64,000 bases of DNA from Phycisphaerae bacterium (GTDB lineage Bacteria > Planctomycetota > Phycisphaerae > Phycisphaerales > Phycisphaeraceae), in the NCBI GenBank assembly GCA_030432595.1, contig JAUIGU010000010.1, forward strand, positions 1 through 64,000, written 5' to 3'. Shown here in pieces: positions 57,001 to 64,000 of this stretch. A program made the translations under genes and the position numbers. Below the pieces are notes generated by a model that did not search any database, was not told where the DNA came from, and saw nothing but the letters and a program-made list of their open reading frames with translations. Numbering within the stretch: position 1 is the first letter of the stretch; every line of letters starts with the position of its first letter.

Positions 57001-58731
57001 GGGCGCGATCTCGTGGCCGATCTCCTTGAGCCGGTCGATCTGGAAGCGGGCTTTTTCGACCTGATCGGAGTTGAGGTAGACCTCGGCGAGCTGCGAGCGC
57101 AGGCGGGACTCGCTCTCGGGGCTGCGCGCGATGTTGGGGATGGACACGACGCGTTCGAGGCGTTCGGCGGCGGCACCCCACTGCTGCTGCTGCTGACGCG
57201 CCCGGGCCGAGAGCAGCATCGCCTCGATGTCCGGGCTGCCAGCCTGAATGTAGAGCTCGGCGGCCTGGTCGAGCTTCTGCATCGCGACCGTGCTCTGGCC
57301 GCGCAGCATGGCGACCTTGCCCTCCAGCAGGTAGATGCGCGCCTTGCTCTGGCTGACCTGCCCCAGGGCCTCGATGGCGTCCTCGGCGATCTTCAGCTTC
57401 GCTTCGCGCAGCGTGGTGTCCGTCTCGTTCTCCGCGTTGATCAGCTCGATGTTCGCGATCTCGTAGCGGGCGATGTGCTTGGAGCCCATCTCGCGCACGA
57501 CCATCTCGGCGGTGCCCTGGGCGGTGATGCCGTCGGCGTCGCGGTAGACCTGCAGCGCCTCGTCGAGGTTCATCTGCAGCTTCAGCAGGTTGCCCAGGGC
57601 CACGCGGTAGACCACGTTCAGCGGCTCGGCCTGGATCGCCTTGCGGAACAGCTCCTCGGCCTTCTTGATGCCCTCGGTGGTCTGGCCGCGCTGGCCCTCT
57701 TCGGCCGCGACCAGCTTGCGGTCCAGCAGCATGGAGATGTCACCCAGTTGCAGGACGGCTTCCATCGGGCGCGGGTCCGCGAGGAGCTTGGTGCGCAGCT
57801 CCTCCACGACGCGGCGCACGTCCGTGAGGATCTCCTCGTTGCGCTGCTCGATGTGCTCCGGACGGTCCTTGCCCGGGCGGAACACGGGCTCGGCCAGCAG
57901 GTTCTTCAGGAACCACAGCTTCGTGTCGGTGTCGTCAGGGAATCGTTTGAGCGTCTCACGGGTGAGCTCGAGAGACTGCTTGATGTTCTCTTCGAGCTTC
58001 GTCTCGTCGGCGCTGACGCGGTCGGCCTCCTTGATGTACCACCGGGAAAGGAACATCGGGACCAGCGGGTCTTCGGGCAACAGCCTGCGGGCTTTTTCGA
58101 GGTCGTCCTTGGCGTCGTGGTAGTCGTCCAGGCCGCTGCCCTGATCGAGGCGCATCGTGCGGACGACGCCGCGGTATTTCAGGGCGATCGGGTTCTCCGG
58201 GTCGACGTCGAGCTTGTTGTTGACGCGCGTGGACAACTCGCCCAGGAACGACTCGGTCACGGACGCGCCGCCGCCCCAGGTGGTCTTGGCGAAGGTCGAG
58301 GCGTAGTAGCGCTCGAGCAGGTCGTCGCGGTTGCTGATCTCGGTGGCGAGCTGCAGCTTCTGGTCCACCTCGAAGAGCACCTGCCGGGCCTGCAGCGGCG
58401 TCTCGACGTGGACGTGATTCAGCGCGTCGATGTAACGCAGGATCAGGTCGACGTCGGTGCGGCGGTCCTCGAGCGCCTTGCGGAAGTTGTGGACCGCGAT
58501 GCCGAACTCTTCGCCCGAGCGGGCGTAGGCCTCGTCGGCCTCGGAGCCGGTGAGGTTGTCCACCGAGCGGGCGTAGTCCATGCCCGAGGCGAAGTAGGCC
58601 TCGCCCTCGTTCATGTAGGTCTCGGGGCTCTTGTAGAGCACGAAGTAGTAGCCCAGGCCGGCCCCGGCCACCAGGACCACGAGCACCGCCGAGAGGATCA
58701 GCACGAATTGGGTGTTAACGCGAGCGGCCAT
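54070..58731 (-). CDS. Giant TPR-repeat protein of the exosortase/EPS locus (PrsT-like)
   Basis: 1553 residues. One N-terminal membrane helix (FVLILSAVLVVLVAGAGLGYYFVLY) anchors it, and nearly all the rest is tetratricopeptide repeats, with units such as AYQKAVDQKPDNVAALIGLS, AYAAYERAIAIDTDD, QLDQALRLDPNYAMAYVQRG and AYRQLLEINPDDYEVLNNLA. The scaffold probably projects into the periplasm. PEP-CTERM/exosortase loci in other bacteria often encode a large TPR protein (PrsT); those are usually lipoproteins, and this one is not. A role in assembling the export machinery is inferred from context. It lies between the BY-kinase (48 bases downstream) and the exosortase. Confidence 0.85.
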   Translation of the reverse strand: MAARVNTQFVLILSAVLVVLVAGAGLGYYFVLYKSPETYMNEGEAYFASGMDYARSVDNLTGSEADEAYARSGEEFGIAVHNFRKALEDRRTDVDLILRYIDALNHVHVETPLQARQVLFEVDQKLQLATEISNRDDLLERYYASTFAKTTWGGGASVTESFLGELSTRVNNKLDVDPENPIALKYRGVVRTMRLDQGSGLDDYHDAKDDLEKARRLLPEDPLVPMFLSRWYIKEADRVSADETKLEENIKQSLELTRETLKRFPDDTDTKLWFLKNLLAEPVFRPGKDRPEHIEQRNEEILTDVRRVVEELRTKLLADPRPMEAVLQLGDISMLLDRKLVAAEEGQRGQTTEGIKKAEELFRKAIQAEPLNVVYRVALGNLLKLQMNLDEALQVYRDADGITAQGTAEMVVREMGSKHIARYEIANIELINAENETDTTLREAKLKIAEDAIEALGQVSQSKARIYLLEGKVAMLRGQSTVAMQKLDQAAELYIQAGSPDIEAMLLSARARQQQQQWGAAAERLERVVSIPNIARSPESESRLRSQLAEVYLNSDQVEKARFQIDRLKEIGHEIAPIAMLSAALDLKDGRVEDAMAAYEAAGIADRPSVINNVTRGLRAAGRHDEARAMLEGYLLEHPDNLALINELNVYLSADPQERAEELKPFLDRAEAAGADPNRVRAMRIAVAGIDDEATRSEFVEVMAGSGDDVVVELRKSSLWDRMGNDAEARAAFRRAEALEPDHPQVILTGIKYAVKDNDTQKLNRLATKAADGNVDLANGDFVRGQIAAAQSIENPEKLGEAISFYTQGLEKRPIYDEGWKMLGDLYMRRNALDEAADAYQKAVDQKPDNVAALIGLSSANEKRGRPSAAVQAMRQAVRQVDTNPAVLQRYLEIETRLGNPAEALAVQRRIAERHPNVLQNRLGIALLLAQNNQYDEAAEEIVAIEEQFGATLQTTATRAQVLHEGGDSQAGRAAFESYLAQRGDEATLEDHIACARYLLQAGMNDAAYAAYERAIAIDTDDAKPATRELADRLFENAQYARAADLYQSVIDTAVTDDEDRGRLYRRQTETLLRADEIGRAEELLASQQDTPEVLMLRSLVSRQRGDDAAALGQLDQALRLDPNYAMAYVQRGTLKSQDDLDAALADAEAALAIDGTLASALRLKAQVQMRQGKTTEAIRGFNSVISANPNDFVARANLADLYLREGNLAAGRPLISEGRRLDPDNPIWSQLEARYAVASGNPDEIIAKLEEAVLDNPSPVNVQALSEAYLDNDQPRDALALLEENAGLVNANVALQARKGHALIASGQLDPGARMLTLALQRCRSLNQLMYVSRAGNAALGLDRISQLLDLVGDNSSNRRNTDLAKALLMVGEQEYDRALEILPSVADAAEGVDANAVVIARRAIGLCYYATQRFEQAEAAYRQLLEINPDDYEVLNNLAYMLVSERDKAEEGLELAEKAAELTQDYPQAGILDTLGLAQLRTGRFDEARKTLEGALEVKDIAPLHLHLAEVYQQLDLPTKARQSLQQAIRKAEAANDQDTLEKARRLSASL

Positions 58732-58842
58732 GTGAGAATGACGGTCCTTTCCTCAATCCCCAGCATCCAGATGAAGCATCTCCGACATGGTTCAGATCCA
58801 TACCCGCCGCGACGGCCGCGGGTTCGCCGGATTGCACGGTTT

Positions 58843-60900
58843 TCACGGTTGAACCCCCGGATTCCCGGATAAATCCGCCGCCACCGGGGGCGGCGCGCCG
58901 TCGTTGGGCCAGCGGCCGGCCCGGACGTCGGTCCAGTCCGGCAGGCAGGCCATGATCTCGGGCAACACTTCCGAGAGGAACACGGTCGTGCGCTGCTCGA
59001 TCTCGGCGGGGTCGGTCAGTTTCAGGAAGCGGACCTCGACCTTGCAGTAGTAGCTGTACTTGTCGTGCATGTCGAAGGCCAGGAAACGCACCTGGTTGGG
59101 CGACGCGTAGAACGAGCCGTTGGCGACAAAGAAGTACGTCGCGCTGACGAACTGCCGGGACTCGGGGTCGGTGCCGGCGAAGGTCCGCACCTCCACCGAC
59201 TCGCCGGGCAGGCGGACCTGCTGCCGGCCGTCCACCGGGTCGGCGAGTTGGACGGGCGCGACCAGGCCCGCGCCCTCGGCGGCGGACTCGGCGTCGGGGA
59301 CGTCCAGCACCAGGTCGATCGTGCGGGCGTCGACCGGTTCGACGCCGCCGGCCACCCAGCAGCGGTCCGGGACGTGCGGCACGGTGTCGATCATGCCGGT
59401 GTAGTACGCCAGGTGCACGCTCGCCACCGCCGCCGGGTCCGATTCGGGCAGGCGTGTGTCGCGGTAGTAGCGGGTGATGTAATTGTCGGTGCCCAGCTCG
59501 TCTTCGACGTCCTTCTCGAGCGGCTCGGCCTCGCCAATAAGCGTCCAGGACCCGATGTCGCGGGGCAGCTTGAAGAAGTTGTGCCGCATCTCGACGGGCT
59601 TTTTGATGAGCGCAATCTCGGTGGCGGCCACGGTCGATTGCAGCCCCACCGCCGCCGTGAACATCACGCCGATCAGCAGGATCGCCCCGGCCAGCACCGT
59701 GCGGACGAACCGGGTCAGCACGACCAGCACCACGAGCACACCGACGATGCACAACGCCGCGCCGACGTACGACGGCCCCGTCCCCAGCCATTCGAGCACC
59801 GGGTTGGCCGCCCGGGCGTTGAGCACCAGCACGTACGCCAGCCCGACCAGCACCGACAACACCGCCCCGCCCAAAAGCCAGGGCGAGTTCTGCAACACCG
59901 CGGCGCCGGTCGGCGTCGGCAGGGCCTCCGGCGGGTCAGTCTGGCCCGACGCGGACCGCGCGGACGCGTCTTCGTCCACGATCACCATCATGTCCAGCAC
60001 CTTGCCGATCCCCAGGAACAGGATCAGGCCCGGGATGTACCACAGCAGGCCGACGGCCAGGTGCGAATCGCCCTTGGCCAGTTCCGGCTCCCAGAGGTTG
60101 ACCAGGCCCAGCGTCACCACCCGGGCGATGTTGACCGCCAGGGCAACCGGGACGCTCAGCAGGATCATCGCCAGCCGCTGCCACCAGAAGCGGTCCCAGA
60201 GGAACGCCATCGCCACGCCCATGAAAATGAACGTCATCAGGCCGCGCAGGCCCGAGCACGCCTCGGCGATCCGGAAGCCGTGCTCGATCCGCTGGCCGTT
60301 CTCGATCCAGGACATGGTCAGGCTCTGGCCGTCCTTCATGATCGTGAAGCCCAGGATCTGCCCGAAGATTTCGAGCACGACCTCCGAGGCAGCCGCGGCG
60401 ATCAGGGTCAGCTTGAACGCGATGCGTTCCCACAGGCTGTCCGAGACCTTGATCGTGAACACCATGAAGGCCACGGGGAACCACAGCAGCTTCATCCGCG
60501 GCACGCCCTGCACGAACAGGACCACGCCGAACAGCGACACGACCATGCTGAAACCGCGGAGCATGTCGTTGCGCCCGGGGTACAGCGCGAGCAAATAGCA
60601 AAACACCCCGACAAAAAGAATGAGCAGCCCGGGCCAGCACAGCTTCGCGGGCCGGGCGAGGATGCGGTCACGGTTCAGGAAGATGTAATACCCCGCGACC
60701 AGCGGGGCGATGGGGATGTGCTGCCAGTTCGGGTCGCCGATGGAGGCCCGAGCGCTGCGGACCAGGAACTCCCAGTGCAGCAGCCCGAACATCACGGCGA
60801 TCAGGCCGGCCAGAACCCACCACAGCGTCATGCCCCGCGAGCGCGGGTCCGCGGCGGTCACGCCGGTGGGCACGGGCCTCATCGTCGAGCTCTGCGTCAT
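58843..60900 (-). CDS. Exosortase fused to EpsI domain
   Basis: Membrane transpeptidase thought to cleave PEP-CTERM proteins. The 685 residues have about eight to ten helices in the first half. Catalytic Cys215 is in AEACSGLRG, Arg260 in NIARVV and His280 in DSHLAVGLLWY, the three conserved exosortase residues. More helices follow about residue 335. The last 250 residues form an EpsI domain (DIGSWTLIGEAEP, LGTDNYITRYYRDTR, VHLAYYTGMIDTVPHVPDRCWVAGG), often a separate gene in other bacteria. It lies between the Wza-like gene and the TPR gene. The PEP-CTERM protein at 14670-15401 is a candidate substrate. Confidence 0.93.
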   Translation of the reverse strand: MTQSSTMRPVPTGVTAADPRSRGMTLWWVLAGLIAVMFGLLHWEFLVRSARASIGDPNWQHIPIAPLVAGYYIFLNRDRILARPAKLCWPGLLILFVGVFCYLLALYPGRNDMLRGFSMVVSLFGVVLFVQGVPRMKLLWFPVAFMVFTIKVSDSLWERIAFKLTLIAAAASEVVLEIFGQILGFTIMKDGQSLTMSWIENGQRIEHGFRIAEACSGLRGLMTFIFMGVAMAFLWDRFWWQRLAMILLSVPVALAVNIARVVTLGLVNLWEPELAKGDSHLAVGLLWYIPGLILFLGIGKVLDMMVIVDEDASARSASGQTDPPEALPTPTGAAVLQNSPWLLGGAVLSVLVGLAYVLVLNARAANPVLEWLGTGPSYVGAALCIVGVLVVLVVLTRFVRTVLAGAILLIGVMFTAAVGLQSTVAATEIALIKKPVEMRHNFFKLPRDIGSWTLIGEAEPLEKDVEDELGTDNYITRYYRDTRLPESDPAAVASVHLAYYTGMIDTVPHVPDRCWVAGGVEPVDARTIDLVLDVPDAESAAEGAGLVAPVQLADPVDGRQQVRLPGESVEVRTFAGTDPESRQFVSATYFFVANGSFYASPNQVRFLAFDMHDKYSYYCKVEVRFLKLTDPAEIEQRTTVFLSEVLPEIMACLPDWTDVRAGRWPNDGAPPPVAADLSGNPGVQP

Positions 60901-61205
60901 CTTTCAACCGGCCGATAAAAAACGGGATGCATTCAAGAGGAGGCCCCGGGCCCGGTGATACGGCCCAAACCAGGCGGCAGTTCGATCAATCCCACCCTTT
61001 CCGCCCGGGCCGAGACGGCCCGGAGCGGCCAGGAACCCCGGCCACCCGCGCCGGAGCCGATCCGGCCGGCAGCAACCCCGCCCACCCCGACCTTAGCCGG
61101 GGCGGCACCCCCCGCGATCGGTTCCCTGATCGGCGGGGTGGCTCAACACAATCTTTCAGGCACGGCCGCGATCCGTCGGGCTGGCACGGTCAGACCAGAC
61201 CGCGG
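60901..61205. other. Gap between Wza-like and exosortase genes
   Basis: 305 bases, no gene. A GCCGATAA octamer on the plus strand (60911-60918) has no gene in its direction. I see no strong hairpin and no clear promoter for the exosortase gene. Confidence 0.4.
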
Positions 61206-62696
61206 TCAGTTGTTCGTGCTGCTGGGCGGGGCGCCGAACACGTCGTTGCCGAAGTTGCGGTCGACGATGAAGCCGAAGCCGTACGTCATCCGGAACCCGT
61301 TGCGGACCACCGCCAGCGGCACGGCCCAGCCGGAGCTGCCCACGTTGATCAGGTCGTCGGGCTTGATGAAGATGTCCGGCTCGGTCATGTCGAAGATCGC
61401 CTTGGCGTCCAGACGGACGGCGGCTTCGCTCGCGGGCCCGATGCGACGGACCAGGTCCACCTTGCGGGGGTTGGCCAGGCCGTTGAGCCCGCCGGCGGCG
61501 GCGATGACCTGCTTGAGGGTCTGCCGACGCTCGCCGAGCACGTTGTAGGTACCGGGGCGGGCGACCTGGCCCATCAGGTAGATGAAGCCGGCGTTCTGCG
61601 AGGGCACGCGGACGATGTCGCCGGGGCGGACGACCACGTTGTAGCGCATGTCGCCGTTCAGAAGCTTCTCGTAGGGCACCTCGATGATGCGCTGGGTGAT
61701 CACGGCACCCAACGCGTCGTCAAACCCGTCGCCCTGGAGTTCGGCGGCATCGACCATCGAGCCGACCGCCGCGCCGGGCTGCTGACCGGCGGGGACCCAC
61801 TTGCCGCCGACGTAGACCCACTGAGCCGAACCGCCGACGCCGGTGTCCAGGCCGGCCTCGATACCCGAGGGCGGCGCGGGACGGTCTTCGGGGGTGGCGG
61901 TGTCGGTGCCCAGTTCGCCGTTGGCGTCGCCGCCTTCGAGCAATTGATCCAGCAGCGCTTCGGGGTCGTCGGTGGCGGGGGCGGTGACTTCCTCGGCGTT
62001 GCCAGAGTTCTCGGCGGTGGCGGTGCCGGCCACACCGGGCGTCAGCGGGGTCTGCCGGAAGATCAAAACGGTGCGGGTCTGGTCGGGCACGCCGCCGGCC
62101 AGCGAGATCGCCTGCAGCAGCCGGAAGTTCGGCTGCGGGATGCCGTACGTGCCGAAGCGCGTCGTGCCCGTGCCGGGCGTACCGATGATGTGGTAGATGT
62201 TCTGACCGGACTGGTTCAGCAGGACGCTGACCGTGGCTTCACGCAGGATGCCCTTGCGTTCGAGGATGTTGCGGATCTCGTCTTCGAGCTGCGAGGGCGA
62301 GAGGCCCGCGGCCTTGACCGCGCCGACAACCGGCAGACGCACCGAGCCGGTCTCATCGACGATGCGTTGGTAGATCGCTTCCTGCCCGGGCACAATGAGT
62401 TCGAAGACCGTGAAGGTCAGGATGTCGCCGGGGCCGATCGTGTATTCCTGCACGTCCGGCTCGAGGTCTTCCGGCCGCACCGGGGTCACGGGCAACTGCG
62501 TCTCGCTGAGCTGGTCGATCACGTCCAGCTCGCTGAGGATCGGCATCGTGACCGGGGTCGGCTCCCACCGACCCACGACCGAGGGGTCCAGGAACGAGTC
62601 GGTCTCGCAGCCGGGCAGCGTCGCCGCCGCCACCAGCCCGCTCAGGGCCAAAACCACGCCGCGGGTCACGTTCGATTTGCTTGCGTTGCTGATCAT
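61206..62696 (-). CDS. Wza-like polysaccharide export outer-membrane lipoprotein
   Basis: Outer-membrane channel component for exopolysaccharide. The start at 62696 (GGTGA 5 bases upstream) gives 496 residues with a lipoprotein signal ending LPGC, so Cys29 or so is acylated. The polysaccharide-export domain (DVQEYTIGPGDILTFTVFEL, DETGSVRLPVVGAVKAAGLS) is followed by SLBB repeats (YHIIGTPGTGTTRFGTYG, FIYLMGQVARPGTYNVLGER). An acidic insertion with glycine- and glutamate-rich linker (about residues 250-345) interrupts the SLBB region. The C-terminus is serine/asparagine-rich. It is the upstream gene of the EPS/exosortase cluster. Confidence 0.9.
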   Translation of the reverse strand: MISNASKSNVTRGVVLALSGLVAAATLPGCETDSFLDPSVVGRWEPTPVTMPILSELDVIDQLSETQLPVTPVRPEDLEPDVQEYTIGPGDILTFTVFELIVPGQEAIYQRIVDETGSVRLPVVGAVKAAGLSPSQLEDEIRNILERKGILREATVSVLLNQSGQNIYHIIGTPGTGTTRFGTYGIPQPNFRLLQAISLAGGVPDQTRTVLIFRQTPLTPGVAGTATAENSGNAEEVTAPATDDPEALLDQLLEGGDANGELGTDTATPEDRPAPPSGIEAGLDTGVGGSAQWVYVGGKWVPAGQQPGAAVGSMVDAAELQGDGFDDALGAVITQRIIEVPYEKLLNGDMRYNVVVRPGDIVRVPSQNAGFIYLMGQVARPGTYNVLGERRQTLKQVIAAAGGLNGLANPRKVDLVRRIGPASEAAVRLDAKAIFDMTEPDIFIKPDDLINVGSSGWAVPLAVVRNGFRMTYGFGFIVDRNFGNDVFGAPPSSTNN

Positions 62697-63116
62697 GCGA
62701 TTCACCAGGTTTCCTGAGGTGGTCCGGAGTGGCCCGGGTGGTTCCGGGCGGAGGGATCGGGCGGTGGCCCGACGCCCGGGGCTGCTCGCTTCGAGCGTGT
62801 TTCTGTTGCGGGGTCCCTGATTCCCGGCACCGAGCCGAGCGAGCCGGGCAATATAAACCATCTTCACACGCCGCGGCCCGTCAGTGACGAACCGCCCCAC
62901 CATCTCTACCCCAGGCGACCCGTCGGGCCAGCCCGAGCGCGACACCGGAGCGGATCGGTGCCGACCCAAACGGCACAGCCGGCACCAGCGTTCCTCTCCC
63001 ACCATCGGCGCGTCACCTTACCCAGCTTTGCAAGGCCCTGCGCATCGCCCCCGATACGTGGTTACCGGACACACAGATCGGCCGAACGCCGCGCGGCGAC
63101 ACCCTAAACTGCCCTG
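62697..63116. other. Divergent gap between Wza-like gene and gpsA
   Basis: 420 bases with no credible gene. It must hold promoters for both genes. Only a short AT-rich spot (TATAAA near 62852) stands out; no paired -35 is clear. GC-rich direct repeats of GGCCCGGG type occur near 62735-62780. Confidence 0.4.
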
Positions 63117-64000
63117 ATGCCCGACGCCGCTCTTTCGCCGACAAACGAACCCTTCCGCCACATCGCCATCGTGGGCGACGGCGCCATGGCCACGGTCCTG
63201 GCGCTGCTGCTCGAATCGCGCGGCCGGGCCGTGACCATGTGGGGCCCGCACGCCGACCACGTCGCCGAGTTGATCCAGACCCGCGAAAACCGCCGCTACG
63301 TCCCCGGCCACAAACTCCCCGAGGCGATCCGCCTGACCAGCCGCGACGACTCCGCGCTGGCCGACGCCGACCTCATCCTCGCCGCCATCCCCACGCAGTA
63401 CACCCGCGGCGTCTGGGAACGCCTTGCCCCCCACGCCCCGGCCGGTGTGCCCGTCGCCTCGGTCGCCAAGGGCATCGAACGCGAAACCCTGCTCCGCCCC
63501 ACCCAGATCATCGCCGACGTCCTCGCCAAACACGCGGCCGGCACTAAGCCGGGGGCTGAGCAACGCGAAGCCTCGGATCAAGCCCCGGATCACCCCGACG
63601 CCCGCCCCCGGCCCTACGCCTCCCTCTCCGGCCCCACCGTCGCCGACGAACTCGCCAAGTGCCTCCCCGCGACCGTCGCCGCCGCGTCCGACGACGCCGA
63701 GCTCGCCGACCGACTCCAGGCCACCTTCACCTCGAACTGGTTCCGCGTCTATACCAACGCCGACCTGCTGGGCGTCGAACTCGCCGGCGCACTCAAGAAC
63801 GTCATCGCCCTCGCCGCCGGCATCCTCGACGGCCTGCAAGCGGGCAACAACGCCAAGTCCGCCCTGCTCGCCCGCGGCCTCGCCGAGATCACCCGGCTCG
63901 GCACCGCCATGGGCGCCAACACCCAGACCTTCTTCGGCCTCACCGGCGTCGGCGACCTGGCCACCACCTGCTTCTCGCCCACCGGCCGAAACCGCTCCTG
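63117..64000 (+). CDS. gpsA: NAD(P)-dependent glycerol-3-phosphate dehydrogenase, cut by window end
   Basis: Makes sn-glycerol 3-phosphate from dihydroxyacetone phosphate for phospholipids. The frame is open from the ATG at 63117 to the window edge, 294 codons. The cofactor site is IAIVGDGAMATVLALLLESRG (glycine pattern GDGAMA rather than GxGxxG). ASLSGPTVADELA carries the SGP block. ELAGALKNVIALAAGILDGL holds the catalytic lysine, and FFGLTGVGDLATTCFSPTGRN is the end block. Near residues 141-167 there is an extra stretch, AGTKPGAEQREASDQAPDH, encoded by a palindromic repeat and absent in the usual enzyme. The C-terminus lies outside the window. Confidence 0.93.
   Translation, partial: MPDAALSPTNEPFRHIAIVGDGAMATVLALLLESRGRAVTMWGPHADHVAELIQTRENRRYVPGHKLPEAIRLTSRDDSALADADLILAAIPTQYTRGVWERLAPHAPAGVPVASVAKGIERETLLRPTQIIADVLAKHAAGTKPGAEQREASDQAPDHPDARPRPYASLSGPTVADELAKCLPATVAAASDDAELADRLQATFTSNWFRVYTNADLLGVELAGALKNVIALAAGILDGLQAGNNAKSALLARGLAEITRLGTAMGANTQTFFGLTGVGDLATTCFSPTGRNRS
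63549..63588. repeat. Palindromic repeat inserted in frame in gpsA
   Basis: CCGGGGGCT (63549-63557) pairs with AGCCCCGG (63581-63588) across a loop of 23 bases. It encodes part of the extra segment in GpsA. It is a different palindrome family from GAAGCCCACG. Confidence 0.6.

Noticed and set aside
54157-58872. Very long open frame (over 1500 codons) on the plus strand
   Set aside because: It is antisense to the TPR protein gene and exists because of high GC content. Its translation is leucine/valine/glycine/arginine-biased with no family features.

Overview
The window is GC-rich bacterial chromosome. It most likely comes from the Planctomycetota, probably class Phycisphaerae. This is inferred from gene families and repeat style; no rRNA or single decisive marker is present. 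The pointers are a PEP-CTERM/exosortase system, zinc-ribbon membrane proteins, an oversized signal peptidase I, an anti-sigma-like protein with a pseudopilin-like tail, secreted polysaccharide lyase and glycosidase genes, and many short tandem/inverted repeats between genes. No tRNA, rRNA, CRISPR array, phage or intact insertion sequence was seen.

Layout. 1-342: one copy of a dispersed repeat. 343-8312 (minus strand): a plant/algal polysaccharide operon read as alginate-lyase-fold protein, GH43 glycosidase, araB, araD, araA. 8386-14575: zinc-ribbon membrane protein, a lone nuoH, a very large lepB, ilvN, and an AT-richer orphan gene. 14670-19859: a PEP-CTERM protein, a UvrD/PcrA helicase, trpF, trpS. 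19924-23687: fliS and a giant fliD. 24092-34725: dus, a small lipoprotein, pgi, two unfamiliar envelope proteins, a lipoprotein, glmS, a metallophosphoesterase. 34726-35545: a gene-free block with the second, inverted copy of the dispersed repeat. 35546-37945: an ECF sigma factor and a probable membrane anti-sigma partner. 38262-48644: argC, hsp20 behind a sigma-54-type promoter, a small coupled ORF plus a LysR regulator, efp, truD, ilvE, an ankyrin protein, tsf, rpsB. 49090-62696 (minus): an exopolysaccharide/exosortase locus with a Wza-like lipoprotein, an exosortase-EpsI fusion, a 1553-residue TPR protein, a Wzc-like BY-kinase lacking the Walker A lysine, a sugar-nucleotide SDR and a WecA-like transferase. 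63117-end: gpsA, cut by the window edge.

How it fits together. The ara operon would release arabinose outside the cytoplasm and pass it to the AraA/AraB/AraD route to xylulose 5-phosphate. The exosortase locus would make and export a polysaccharide and process PEP-CTERM proteins, one candidate substrate being the protein at 14670-15401. FliD and FliS are a flagellar cap/chaperone pair. The most unusual feature is the intergenic space. Several repeat classes recur: a roughly 300-bp dispersed element in inverted copies about 34 kb apart; a GAAGCCCACG palindrome family, once lying in frame inside the helicase gene; and many heptamer-type tandem repeats that often form long, even triple-nested, hairpins at gene ends and in one case encode the end of TruD.
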